A DNA stretch of 64,000 nt from assembly GCF_000219625.1 (NCBI RefSeq), contig NC_018212.1, positions 496,001 through 560,000 of the forward strand, read 5' to 3'. The stretch is from Zymoseptoria tritici IPO323 (taxonomy: Eukaryota > Ascomycota > Dothideomycetes > Mycosphaerellales > Mycosphaerellaceae). The translations under genes were made by a program, and so were the position numbers. This document shows, one piece after another, positions 11,879 through 22,795 of the stretch (positions are counted from its first letter, which is position 1; each line of letters starts with the position of its first letter). The notes under the pieces are model-generated. The model had not been told where the DNA came from. It was given only the letters and a program-made list of their open reading frames with translations, and did no database searches.

Positions 11879-14119
11879 ATGACTCGAAGCGGCAAGCAGC
11901 TGGAGTTGATGCAAACGCTGTTGATTGCTTTGCCGTCTTTTGTTTTATTCGGCTGGAATCAGGCGGGTGTTGGAGGATTGCTTTCCATCGAGAGCTGGCT
12001 CCACACCTTCCCTGAGATTGACGTCGTACATGCACATGGACAGCAGAAAGCCACGAAAAGCACGATTCAGGTAGCTTGCTCCAGACTGGACCTTTTGGAC
12101 GCTTTCTAACGCGCCTGTAGGGCACCATCGTTGCTACATGCACTCTCGGAGCTCTGTTCGGTTCGCTCGCATGCGCATCCATCGGAGATATTCTGGGACG
12201 ACGCAAGACCGTGTTGCTCGCTGCGATACTGACGTTGATTGGCGAAGTGCTTGAATGTACTTCCTTCGGCCTGGTCCAATTCACCATCGGCCGATTCGTC
12301 GTCGGTTTGGGCGTTGGAGCGTTGAGTACGACTGTCCCGGTTTGGCAGTCGGAATGCTCGAGAGCAAAGAACCGAGGACAGCACGTTATCGTTGATGGCA
12401 TATTTATTACGATTGGATTCGTTCTGCAAGTACGGCCTCCCCGCCCGCATGACTGCTGGTGATACCTGCTAACTTCCGTACTTCGCTTGTAAAGGCCTGG
12501 TAAGTGAGATGCATAAAGCTTGTCTCGAAACTCTCTACCCGTCCAATCCTGCTAACTTCGCTGGAAAACAGGATCAACCTCGGATTTTATCAATTGAAAC
12601 GTGGATCACTTTCATGGCGGATGCCTCTCGCGCTCCCAGCCATCATATCTCTGGTTCTCATCGCTTCTGTTTACCTGGTACCGGAATCTCCGAGATGGCT
12701 TGCGTCCAAGGGTCATGTGGAGCATGCTCGCAACAATCTGTCAAAGCTACGAGACGAGCCTGTTGAAAGCTTCGAGATTGCAACAGAGATGAACGCCATC
12801 GAGCTCACATTGGAATCTACCAAATCTGCGGCTAAGAAGCGTGATCTATTCAAAATGGGGGTAAGCAATTAACGGCAGAAGGCTTGCATCGATATCTCGT
12901 CATTCAAGCAATGGCTGACACTTCGACTCCAATTGCGCAGGAAGACAAGGCACTTTACAGGTTCTTACTCTGTCTGGCGATCCAATTCTTTCAACAATGG
13001 TGTGGAAGCAATCTGATCAGTTCCTACTCGACAATAGTAAGCCTAACGGAGCATGGAGTCGAGCCGATATGTACTGACCTATCGATAGATATTTGAACAA
13101 GGCCTTGATCTGGACCACCAAACCGCACGCATCCTATCCGGAGGCTGCCTAACCTGGGTAAGTCCAAGACAAGAAGACCTGCAGACCAGCCTGTGATCAT
13201 CTCCTGAGCTTTGTCCGCAGGTCAGAGTCCGCGTTAGTGTTTGTTTAGTTGACTCCAGCTGACGTTGCGCCGTTAGAAATTTCTTTCGTCGTTCGTCGCC
13301 TTTTATACCGTCGACCGCTTCGGACGCCGCAAGCTCTTTATGTTCAGTGGGTTTGGCATGTCGATGTGCATGACTGCTCTGGCCATCACCAACAGCTTCC
13401 CCAGGAGCAACAAGCCGGCCCAGATCGCTTCAGGTAAGACTCATGAATAGATGGCATGCAGCGTAGTCCGCGCATGTCTCTCAGTTGTTGTCTGTTGGCC
13501 TGGCTTCGGGTCAAAACTCTTGCTGCATGGACTACCGCTGACCAGGCGCAGTACTATTCGTGTTCCTCTTTAACTTCTTCGTTCCCATTGGTTTCCTTGG
13601 ATGCAATTACCTCTATGTGACCGAGGTTGCTCCAACTCGTCTCCGCAGTAAGTAGCGGGCGACTGACGCCAAACAGAAAAGCTTCGACAATTTGCTGACC
13701 GTCACAGTGCCAATGGCCAGCTTCTCGACCGCCAATCACTGGCTTTGGAACTTTGCTGTGTTGATGAGTACGTGCCGCTCTACAAGGCTCCAACCATGGG
13801 CGAGAATTTGCTGACTCCTCCACCTTCCGCAGTCACACCAGTGGCGATCACTGAGCTTGGGTACCGATACTATATCCTCTACGCCATCCTCGGGGCCTGC
13901 ATCCCAGCCATGGTCTTCTTCTTCTATCCAGAGACAATGGGCCGGTCGCTTGACGACATGGAGAAACTGTTCCGGGACCATGATTCCGTTTTTGGAGTTG
14001 TGAAGGCTTCGTTGACACCGCAAGATCCAGAGGTCGCTCGCTTGGCTGAGGTCACCGCTCGTAAGGAGTACGACAACAAGATCTTTGATGAGTCCGAGAC
14101 AATCGAGAGGCGGGCCTGA
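11879..14119 (+). CDS. MFS sugar transporter (hexose/quinate-type), 10 exons with a 5-nt micro-exon
   Basis: Predicted proton-coupled sugar permease of the plasma membrane, 519 residues. Exons: 11879-12070, 12121-12429, 12495-12499, 12572-12860, 12941-13036, 13089-13157, 13277-13433, 13552-13647, 13708-13767, 13833-14119. All phases agree and sum to 520 codons. The third exon is only five nucleotides (GCCTG) and is needed to reach the AWINLGFYQL frame. Family motifs seen: GDILGRRKT after helix 2, PESPRWLASKG before the central loop, VDRFGRRKLF after helix 8 and PETMGRSLDDME at the end. The substrate cannot be assigned. Intron density is much higher than in neighbouring genes. Confidence 0.88.
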
Positions 14120-14509
14120 TGCTTATCGGCATTATGATAGGTGGAGAGAACGAGTTGACGATAGAAATGTATAGCGGTCAAGAACAACCATGTGGTGGAT
14201 GATCCAAATCTTGTTGATCGTCAGGAATACTTGATACGGGGCTTGGTACTGGGCCTGAACCTGCCAATTTGGGAAGGAGCAAATTTGATAGATGTGAGTC
14301 CAGGCAGGCACGCATGTGATTGGCATTTGAACACATCTGAAAGTCGAATGCGGTTCCATGACCTTCAGAAGTACAATTTCCATCAATGGCTTATGCATAC
14401 CTGGAGGTACACTGTTTGTTGATAACATGCAGATCGTTGATGGAAGGTGAGTGAATTTATCATGTGATTTCTCATCACTTCCGCCTACAAACACTCACGC
14501 CCAGTTGAA
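14120..14509. other. Intergenic
   Basis: 3' flank of the sugar transporter and short promoter of the acidic-protein gene. Nothing else is seen. Confidence 0.5.
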
Positions 14510-15105
14510 ATGGCAGACACCACCGAAGAAGCGAATGCGCCCTTATTGCCCGGCCTTCCGACCCTGAACGACGTGTACGATCTGTACCACAACAACAAGC
14601 TGGAAGAGTTTGCGGAGGCAGCCGACGAACTGCTCGAGACTCGCAACGATCTTATCGACGTCCATCGCATACAGCTCAAGTGTCTGCTCATCAGCGTTAC
14701 ACAGGTAGACGACAACGAGGACTTCGAAGACATGGAAGAGCTGTACACCACTCCCGAAGCGAGCACGATCGTCTGAAACAACTCTTTCGCATCGACGGCT
14801 CCGATGACCCTGCGTATGAGGACAAGCTTCAAGTTGTGGACGAGGTGGTGGAGTGTGCGCAGCGAGCGATGCAGCGCAAGGCGGCGAGGTTCTTCGGACC
14901 GGAGGAAGTCGAAGAAGAAGAGGAGGATATGATGGATATGGAATCCGACGATGAGGGCGACGACGAGGATACCATTGTTGCGGACGTAACTGTACCTCTT
15001 CCGACTCTTGCTCTGGCTCTTGCTTCTGGCGGCACCACTGCGCACGCTGACGCCCTCCACACGGAGCCATCTTCGGGAGGTCGATCTCCGTCGTCGCACC
15101 GATGA
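14510..15105 (+). CDS. Small acidic hypothetical protein
   Basis: No family recognised. A proposed two-exon model, 14510-14704 and 14764-15105 (intron 14705-14763, GT-AG, phase 0), gives 178 residues. The N-terminus MADTTEEANAPLLPG leads into a helical part (LYHNNKLEEFAEAADELLE), then CLLISVTQ joined to HDRLKQLFRIDGSDD, a second helical part (LQVVDEVVECAQRAMQRKAARFF) and a Glu/Asp-rich run. The proposed intron is itself open and Asp/Glu-rich in the exon 1 frame, so an unspliced 88-residue product ending at 14776 is the alternative. The acidic run suggests a nuclear or chaperone-like role, but this is only inference. Confidence 0.5.
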
Positions 15106-15568
15106 GACAGAGCTGTCGAGCGACCAGACGACGGTGGACGAGATAAAGTCGGGGGCCAGGTAGAGCCAAGCGCTGAGGATTTTCTGGTAATTCGAGTAAG
15201 CTTTCCAATGTGCTGCATACTTTTCTGCGACATGCCAATCGAGATACAGCGCCCGCCGCGCAAGACTTCCAAATATGATCTGGCAGCGTGAAGCTGCGTC
15301 ATGGGCAGGGCAAGCTTGGTGGAAAGAAGAGGTGCGTGAGGCTCGAAGTACCGCAGTGGTTAGAGAGAGCCAATTGAGTGCATGAGTCTTCTGCGAATGA
15401 AGTTCGTCCTGACATCGGATACTTCAACATAACGATAGTTCGCGGATACGACATGAAAGTTTTCAAGTGCGCAAGAGTGGTGCAAGCGCTTCGTGGATCA
15501 GGACAACGACTGTGATTGCTGACGCCTCATACTGGAAAATTGGCCTCGACGAAGAGGAGTAGGTCCTC
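15106..15568. other. Intergenic between convergent genes
   Basis: No gene or repeat recognised. Confidence 0.5.
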
Positions 15569-17310
15569 TCATCGCCAGCTTAAAGCCTTGCCCTGCTGAT
15601 CCAACGGCTTCACAGCCGGAACATACTGGCCGGCGAAGGAACTCCTCTTCCTTATTCTCGACCCGTAGAAGTAAAAGACCACTGGCAGGAACATCTGGAT
15701 CGCGGCCAATGAGCCGACCATTGTCATTGTCCAGTTTACGCCCAACTTAGAGTACATGGGTCTGGCGACAAGATTGATGGCGCCTGAAACCAAGTATCTC
15801 CAGTTCGTTATGATTGCCAAAGCTGAGCCAGCGTATGTTCCGTACGTGTCGAGAATGTACTGATAGACTGTCACATAGACGCCTGCCCATGAGAATCCAA
15901 GCATGACCACAGCGCCGAGATTGGACCATGGCGAGATCGAAGCGTAGTTGGTCCAGCCTAGCCAGAATAGACTGATAGGAAATGCTGGAGCGGCCAACAG
16001 TGCGAGCCAGAGTCGGTACTCCGGGTCAGGGAGGTCCACGCCAGGCGAGTTGGCGGCCATTATGGTCGAATTGTCCTGTGATCCAGATATGCCCTCGTGG
16101 ATCTTTCTAACCTTGCTCTTGTACAACTGGTAGTAGTACGGCATTGTTGCGTACCACAGCAATGCTCCGACGACGATTGCTATGAAAGAGGTGCCAATTA
16201 GACCCCGTGAGAAGCCGTAGGTCTTGCCGAAGATGAATGCGAAGCCCTGCAGAAAACAGTATATCACAAGGTAGCTCAGAACCAGCCAGCTACCCAGTAA
16301 GATCACGATCGGCTCGCGAGTCAACATGTGGACTGCACGAAGAATGGCCTTCTTGAGGCGGCCGCCGATACTGGAATCGATTTCGATTTCGGCCTGGAAT
16401 CTTTCGCAGCCGGTCAGCTTTCGCAAATGTCGAGCTCTCCAGCTTAGTATGATCGGTTCGAACGTCTCCGGCAGGAATAAACTGGTGGTGATGAACGAGA
16501 TGCCCGATACTATCACTGCCACCCATTCTGCTAGTCGCCAGTCTGCTCCGCTTTGAGCAATCTGTTACGGCGTGTCCGTCAGCGAGTGGCTTCATTTCGA
16601 TGCAGTGATGACCTCCATACCCAGGCGCCCACCACAGGCGACAACGCGGTGCCAGCGAATGAAGCCATAGCGGCCGTCGGCCAAATCAGCGTTCGATGGA
16701 CCGGTCCGAACAAGTCTGCGATCGATGCACCTTGCACAGCGATCAGCTGGCTTGCAGCAACACCAGCCAGGAATCGAAAGGCGCATTGAGCTCCAAAGTT
16801 CGGTGCGAGTGCTACACCGATCAGCCAAATGAAGTGCAAGAATCGTGCTCCGACGTATAGTGGACTGCGGCCGATGGTCTCGGAGATGGGTGCGGCGAAG
16901 AGGGCCCCGAAGGCGATGCCAAAGGTGTAAAGACTGGGAGACAACCCTTCTGCTTCCTGACTGACGTGGAAAGCCGCTGCGATGTCTTTGTCATTCTGAG
17001 AATCGGCGGACGAAGCCCAGTCGCAGGAGAATGTGTTGAGCCAGATGATTGCGAACGTGCCTACGCGCCTGCCCATCGACCAGTTGCGAGGGTTGAATGG
17101 GTCGCTGTCGCTTTGCCAGCCAACGACAATCGGTGCATCGCTTCGCTGGATGTGTTTGGGCTTGAGACTGGTCGTAGTATGTTGATAGTCGTCCGACTCT
17201 CCGGTGTCAAGAACACTTGGCTTCTCATCCGACAGGCTGTGAATCTGTCCAGCCGCGATCTCTTCGGCGACTTTCCTCCCCAATGCTCTATACTGGCGTA
17301 TAGCTTGCAT
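15569..17310 (-). CDS. MFS transporter, DHA1-like exporter (second copy type)
   Basis: Second predicted MFS antiporter of the DHA1 group, 560 residues; exons 17310-16621 and 16561-15569 with a 59-bp intron (GTATGG...CGTAACAG), phase 0. Seen: a long polar N-terminus, DPFNPRNWSMGRRVG before helix 1, PISETIGRSPLYVGAR as the loop 2-3 motif, PETFEPIILSWRARHLRK before the central loop, and paired hydrophobic segments to the end (TMTMVGSLAAIQMFLPVVFY). It is distinct from the exporter at 6233-7902, with little matching sequence outside the shared motifs, so it is not a recent duplicate. Substrate unknown. Confidence 0.85.
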
Positions 17311-17882
17311 GTCTCCACAGTCGACAGTATCGCGGGATCGACTGCTGTGAATGATGCTGGTCCATGGCTACTTGGGTATAGTTGTCTGCGTCTTCTTGCT
17401 TACGAGTCTCCAGGTACGCAACGAGACCACACCGTCCATAGTTCCCACATTTAGATGCACTGTCATGATTTGCAATGACCAAGCAGTCACTGATGTGTTG
17501 TGATTGGGCGAACCTTAAAATCAGTTCGACATATACTCCGAAAACGGCTTAGCATCATCTTTAGCCTCCAGGAAAGCGAGGTCGCAGTTCAAAGTGGACT
17601 GATCTCGAGCGTGATATAGGTGGAACTGACGTAGAACCGGCATATAAGCGCTTCGCAAAGCAACTAGCGGTGGCGAGCATTGTTCGGGTTGTCCCACGCG
17701 CGTGGCCTCCTGCCTGATCAGGAAGGAGGAAATCGGATCTTCGGTAGCAGTCGATCATGCGGAAATGTGGTACGGCAGATCGTCTTGGCGCAGAGAGCGA
17801 AGAAGAGAGATGTACACGCAATCATGAAGATGGGCTCATGCAAAGGCTTGTCCATGGCCGTAGAATCGTTATTGAAAGTCTA
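17311..17882. other. Intergenic
   Basis: Promoter side of the MFS gene and 3' side of PXR1. It contains a 24-bp near-perfect palindrome at 17706-17729 (one mismatch pair, centre CCTGATCAGG). No gene recognised. Confidence 0.5.
17706..17729. repeat. 24-bp near-perfect palindrome
   Basis: Two 12-bp arms without spacer that match except at one pair; the core CCTGATCAGG is a perfect palindrome. Its role is unknown. Confidence 0.6.
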
Positions 17883-18944
17883 TCAAGACGCCGCTTTTGG
17901 CTGTTGCAGCATGAAGATCTCCTTCAATGCCTGCGGGTCCATGGATGCCATCCGCTTCTGTTGGATATATCGTTGCCGGACTGCGTGTCGACCACCCGCA
18001 AAACCTCCGCTCACTGGCGGCGTTGCCGTGCCGTCACTGTCACTGCTCGACGCCGAGGTCTGCGTTGTCGACACTTGAGCACTGGAAGCAGTCTTTGCGG
18101 CTTGTCTCCTGCGCTTCTCCTCTTTCCGCTGTCTCCGTTCCTCCTTTCGTGCTCTCTTTTCAATCTTGAGCCGCGCCTTCTCACCGCTGTCCGCACCCGA
18201 CTTCGATGCTTTCCTGGCTTCTCGCGCTGCTTTTCGTTCTGCCTTTTCTCGTCTTCGAATTTCTTTCGCTGCGGCCTTTGTGGAGACCACATCACTCCGC
18301 TCAACTTTCGACTTCCGCTCCTTCTCTTTCTTTGCAGGTGCTGCGACCTCGGTGTCATCGCTATCGTCCTCCGAGCTCTGGTTGTCCGCATCCACAATCG
18401 CCTTTTTCTTTTTCGACTCAGGTTGCTCGCTGGTGTCCTGATCTGCCTTCCGTTTCAGGCCTTTCTTGCCAGCACCTGGCGCCGCCTTGTCCGTCATCAC
18501 TGTGCTCTTGGGAAACTCCATCTTGTCTCCAACCAGCAGTCCGCCACTGACAAAGTTCATGAACCCATATCTCTGCGCTTGAAACGTACTGAGCTGGACA
18601 TCTCGTAGTGCACTTTGTTGCTTCTCGACCTCGACGTCGCTCTTGCCGTTCAGACGTCCCAGCAGGCCCGAGAACATGCTAAGTCCGAAGGTTTCAGCAT
18701 TGCCTTTGCCGACCTGTGCGCCAATCCCCAAGTTCTCCTCCCGTAGCATCACTCGAATGTGAGAGGCATTTGCGGCGGTGTAGTGGTCTGAATGGCTCGC
18801 ATTTTCGGCTCCCAGGTAGTCGCCGGGTTTCCAGCCTTGAGATGCGAGGATTTTGTGGCCGAATCCTGTCGTTGACCGTGACCAGGCTGTATTATTCGGG
18901 TCGTGAGACAGTTTCGTCTTGTTCTTCGCACCGCTGAGACCCAT
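17883..18944 (-). CDS. PXR1: PXR1/Gno1-like G-patch protein (PinX1-related)
   Basis: Nucleolar G-patch protein that in yeast activates the helicase Prp43 for rRNA and snoRNA processing and can inhibit telomerase. 353 residues from MGLSGAKNKTKLSHDPNNT; the frame stays open further upstream, but this ATG gives the family N-terminus. Seen: DPNNTAWSRSTTGFGHKILASQGW with the G-patch glycines, YLGAENASHSDHYTAANASHIRV, GLGRLNGKSDVEVE, then a lysine- and glutamate-rich tail (KKK runs, RRREKAERKAAREARK) with nuclear and nucleolar signals, and a conserved end VRQRYIQQKRMASMDPQ. TERT lies about 5 kb away; this proximity is probably chance. Confidence 0.92.
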   Translation of the reverse strand: MGLSGAKNKTKLSHDPNNTAWSRSTTGFGHKILASQGWKPGDYLGAENASHSDHYTAANASHIRVMLREENLGIGAQVGKGNAETFGLSMFSGLLGRLNGKSDVEVEKQQSALRDVQLSTFQAQRYGFMNFVSGGLLVGDKMEFPKSTVMTDKAAPGAGKKGLKRKADQDTSEQPESKKKKAIVDADNQSSEDDSDDTEVAAPAKKEKERKSKVERSDVVSTKAAAKEIRRREKAERKAAREARKASKSGADSGEKARLKIEKRARKEERRQRKEEKRRRQAAKTASSAQVSTTQTSASSSDSDGTATPPVSGGFAGGRHAVRQRYIQQKRMASMDPQALKEIFMLQQPKAAS

Positions 18945-19415
18945 GGTGATCGAGGTGTGACTGTGAGTGAAGATGTACGGGCTCGACAGCGGCTCAAAGT
19001 TTTGGAGGAAGAAGGGCCTCCAAAAATCTCGTCGTCGTCGGATCTCGGCTGATCTTCGGGCTTCGTCTGAACTCAAATGCTCCTTCACCCATGCTCTGGG
19101 TCGTCGTCGTCCCGTCTTCAACATCACTCGAGACCGTAGAGGTACAGCGAGTCTCAAAGAAGTCAGACGCGAGATCATCATGCGAGACTGGCGATGAAGA
19201 CAGGGCCAGATCCTGCCACACTCGAGCGAATCAATGCTCTTCAGCGTTGAGTGATGTTGAGCTTCGATACACGCGAGAGAACAAGACTGTGACAGGACAT
19301 TCATGGACCGGGAGTCGCGAGACAAAGCGAGGTGGCCAACCATTTTCATTCCAAAGTCTCTCAAGGAGTGACTACCCACAACAGATCTGATCAGCTGCTA
19401 ACATATCCAAGGACA
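18945..19415. other. Intergenic
   Basis: Promoter of PXR1 and 3' side of the cysteine-rich protein gene. No gene recognised. Confidence 0.5.
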
Positions 19416-20243
19416 TCACACCCAAACAAGCAACATTCCGCCCGGAACGGACTGGCAGCAAGCTCCCGAGGGCACTCTTGCACTCGGTCGCTTTTCTCGA
19501 GGTAGACCTGCTCTCCAACGATCCCAGGCGTCGCAAGGTTTGATCTAGTGAGGCTGGAGGGAAGTGTCAGCATGAGGCTGTGTACACGTCCGATGGCAGC
19601 CTTGACTCACAATGCAGTTGGTGCACTCCTTGTAGTTCTTGGCAGTGCTGCCGGCAGCGGCGACGCAAGCCAAGTCGACGATGTGGTTGGCTCCACCCTC
19701 GATCACGGCGGCACCACAGGCGGCACCGGCACCGACCAAGTGGAGAGCGCAGCCTATGAAGAACAACAGCGTTAGAGATCAATGCTACTGCGTCGGGAGG
19801 CAGGAGAACTGCTCTTACTCTTAAAATCACCTTGTTGCAGCCCTTTGGCAAGCTGATCTTAGTCTGCTCCTCCTCGAACTCCTCGCGCTTGCTCTTCTTG
19901 GGAATGCAAGCCTTGCACTCGTCGATGTGCTCGGCGGTGCCGGAAGCGGAGGCAACGCAGAGCAGGTCAGCGGCAGGGTCGGCGCCGGCCATGGCGAGGG
20001 CGGTGGCGCACGAGGCGGTGGTGCTGCCCAAGTGGTAGATGCACTCTTTGTGGAGATGTTGTCAGCGGGCTATTGCAGGCTTGGTCGGGTGGAGGAAGGG
20101 CAGGGTGAGTACTGACTGACGATGTCGCTCTTGGTGCAGCCGGATGGGAGGCTGATCTTTTCCTCATGGATGTCGCGAACCTCGACTGGGGAGGCGTAGG
20201 TGATGGCCGCAAAGGCAGCGATGACAACGGTGGAGAACTGCAT
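19416..20243 (-). CDS. Secreted protein of two tandem six-cysteine repeats (possible frame break)
   Basis: Unknown family; secreted, effector- or hydrophobin-sized. Exons: 20243-20117 (signal peptide MQFSTVVIAAFAAITYAS), 20045-19819, 19753-19611, 19544-19416. Two homologous units follow the signal peptide. Each starts KISLP.GC, then cysteines with spacing C-x10-C-x16-C-x13-C-x2-C, identical in both units; unit 1 runs across exons 1-2 and unit 2 across exons 2-3. The intron inside each unit falls at the same place. The second one (19754-19818) has good splice signals, but exon 2 ends one base short of the phase exon 3 needs, right after a T4 run. One missing T (sequencing error, or a true frameshift truncating the protein) would explain it. 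Confidence 0.55.
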
Positions 20244-20460
20244 GTTGATGGTTGGTTGGGGTTTGGGATCTGAATCGAGGAGTTGTTTGGTTGTTTGTTG
20301 GTGATTGAAGAGTGAGTTGCTGTTGGAATGATACAGCTCCAAGTGTCAAGGAGACGCCGTTATATTGACATTTCGGTGTCTTGTGCAGGTTTCCCTCTCC
20401 TTAATACCCATCACTGTCTTCTGAGAACTCCATCTTCACGGCCATGCATCCTTCATTGCT

Positions 20461-20550
20461 TTCCTTCGCTCTTTCCTTCGTCTCTATCCTTCGTCTCTAT
20501 CCTTCGTCTCTTTCCTTCGTCTCGCTCCTTCGTCCATATCCTTCAACCGC
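20461..20550. repeat. 13-bp tandem repeat, about 7 copies
   Basis: Units of the form WTCCTTCGTCTCT, first copy one base short and the last two diverged. Strongly strand-asymmetric (pyrimidine-rich on +). Confidence 0.8.
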
Positions 20551-20621
20551 ATCCCTTCCGACGGACCAATAACTTGCAGTACCAGGGACCAAGTTCATAC
20601 ACATGGCCTTTCAAACACAGT

Positions 20622-20988
20622 TCTCGCATTCAGCGGTCGCCGATCTTTCCTCGGCTCCGACTTGACATCGTTCATGAGACGTCACTATCTCAAGCGTGCT
20701 TGTTACGTACAAGGGTTCCAAGCAAGGGCTCCCAAAGCAACGGTCATCCTTCACAAGATCTCGCACTTCACGAATGTCGATCCATCTTCGGCTCCGAGAT
20801 GTCCGTGTCAAAGACGGGTGTGCGAAGCACGTTTGAGATCGTGGCACTTCACAAGCCGTCAAGCAACGCTGTCCAAGCGACTGATCTTTACGAGACCTCA
20901 CATTCCACGGCCGCCGATCTCTCTTCGGCTTCGACAAGACCAGTGTCAACGAGGTGCCACGATCTCGAACGTGCTTGTCACGCACAAG
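20622..20988. repeat. Degenerate three-copy repeat with inverted arms, RIP-like changes
   Basis: Copy A (20622-20713) and copy C (20896-20988) align over about 92 bp with a common block GCCGATCT..CTCGGCT and a common end GTGCTTG..ACG.ACAAG. Copy B (about 20758-20847) shares the left half, but its right half is inverted: 20825-20847 and 20954-20976 are reverse complements with one mismatch over 23 bp. Differences between A and C near the end are C-to-T at CpA (TTACGTACA against TCACGCACA), as expected from repeat-induced point mutation. No open frame is left. Confidence 0.6.
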
Positions 20989-22088
20989 CAAGTCGATCAA
21001 AGCTTATTCTCTACAGTCCAGCCATTCAGTCCAGCCATTGAGGACACACATGGTCGATGCTTGATGAGAGCTCACTACTTGCCTCTGTCATTCCCGTGCC
21101 TGGACATCATCTGCTGGCTGGACCATTTGCAATCCCAGAACTATATGCATATCCCTCCTTCGCTCCACAGTCCGCTATTACAACCTAATATCCTGCGTGG
21201 CGGATGTTGGGCTTCGTAGCTGCAGGATGACCTTGACTGTTTACGACACATGTGCTTGCTACTAGTCTGACTTTGCAGATTTGGAGGGACGCCTGAACCA
21301 TTCAGAATATTACCGACGAACGCTACGCCCAACGACTCAGAGTACGCTGTGCAGATTGTACGATGGACATGAACACTTCCGTATTCGAGGTTGAATCGGC
21401 AAAGACTCGAAAGCAACAGTCTATGTGCCTGGATAACGGCAACGAGTATCCGGGCTGGACCATGACCGGCACCGAGTCTTGCACAGCGATGCACGATGCT
21501 TGTACTGATGCCAGAGTGTGTCTGGAGTCGGAAGATCGGGACGTTTGGACCACGGTGGTCGAGATATCGTTGAATCCTACGGCAAATCGGGACACGGATC
21601 ATGGAGGCCGGGCTGTCGGTGAATCCTCCTGTACGAAAACAGAGCCGTGGTCCTTGCCGAGGAGAATTCGTGGTCGACCTGCACCATGATGCCGAATCGC
21701 AACAACCACACCCACCTTCTCAACGGCCCCTGAGTCCTCACACGGCATCTGCATGTGTCTGATCTAGGCTCCGGAAGGATTAAGCATCCTGTCAGTGTGA
21801 ATATCCAAGGCATGGGAGCGATCTCCTTTCTACTTTCCCAAACGGGAAGTAGAGGACTTAAGCTTAAAGTTACAGCACCAACAAGGTCTGGAACCCAATG
21901 TATTAAATCGCTCAGGCCCATATGCGCGGAACGAGACAGGAAACTGTGACGTTCTGGGCTCGGTATTTGCGGCAAACAACCAAGCTCTGTCTCCACGAAG
22001 GCGCAAACGAAAAGTCCAATACACCTCTGTTTTGAGTTGTCTCTATGCAGATCCTCCGACTCTGTTCGCCTTGCCTCTGCGGGTTCCT

Positions 22089-22795
22089 CTATCCCGACCA
22101 AGTCCCCGACCTGCTACAAGCATCACTCTGCGATGCTGAAGGGTCGAATTGCATCTGCTTCAAAATCTTGCACCTCTCCTGCAGCAAATGTGTATTGAGA
22201 TTACTTTTCCGCCCAAAGCACTTATCGCACAGAGGACAAAACACCTGGTCCAAATGTCGCTGCTCTCGAACATGTCGGTTGTAGTTGTCTCTATGTGAGA
22301 CTGTTCTCCCATTGCAGCCATGTTCGAAGCACCGTACTCGCTTGTCGTTGCTATCTGTGGTGTTCCAAGTACTCGCTCGGTAAAGATCGGGAGTCGATCG
22401 TCGGGTTGAGAGAGGGTTGCAAGCTGGGCGTTGGAACATGTTGGCCATGAGTTGGTTCGATATCGAGGTTGTTGAAATTGATCTTTTGGTTGGTAGATTG
22501 GTGTTGGTAGGAAGCATGTTGCAGTATTGAGACTCTGTCGATTCGAAATTGAGTCCAGTCCAGGCTGATGAAACATGGGTACATGGCACGCAGATGTATC
22601 GTTTGTACCTCCGACGTGGAAGCTCGGAATTGGCTCAGGGTAGAAGGCCTGTGTCGATGTAACATCGCCATGTGGGAATGTAGCGCATGGCCATCTCGTG
22701 GGAGCTCGTTGCATAGTCCTCGTAGTATCCTGGCAAGTGCGGACGCTGGTGGTACATGGTCGCGGGGACAAGTTCATTTGAGCTTCCGAATCCAA
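22089..22795 (-). CDS. C2H2-type zinc-finger protein
   Basis: Probable nuclear DNA-binding protein. The secure part is the C-terminus: a divergent finger (RCFEHGCNGRTVSHRDNYNRH) followed by a standard C2H2 finger, C-x2-C-x12-H-x5-C (FCPLCDKCFGRKSNLNTH) in which Cys takes the last ligand place, and a short Ser-rich tail. The N-terminal part is low in conservation, rich in Thr, Pro, Gln and Asn. The 5' structure is uncertain. An exon from 22795 joined over a 44-bp intron 22565-22608 keeps frame (220 residues). Alternatively translation starts at the ATG at 22589 without an intron (166 residues). Confidence 0.6.

Larger units (their letters stand above)
20244..22088. other. Large non-coding region with simple and degenerate repeats
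   Basis: About 1.8 kb without a recognisable gene. It holds a 13-bp pyrimidine-rich tandem repeat (20461-20550), a set of diverged dispersed repeats with inverted arms (20622-20988) and a short duplication of CAGTCCAGCCATT near 21018-21044. Open frames at 21363-21689 (+) and 21577-22101 (-) show no family features and were not accepted. Confidence 0.55.

Noticed and set aside
21577..22101. 174-codon minus-strand frame in the repeat region
   Set aside because: No recognisable domain, overlaps other frames, composition unlike neighbouring coding sequence.
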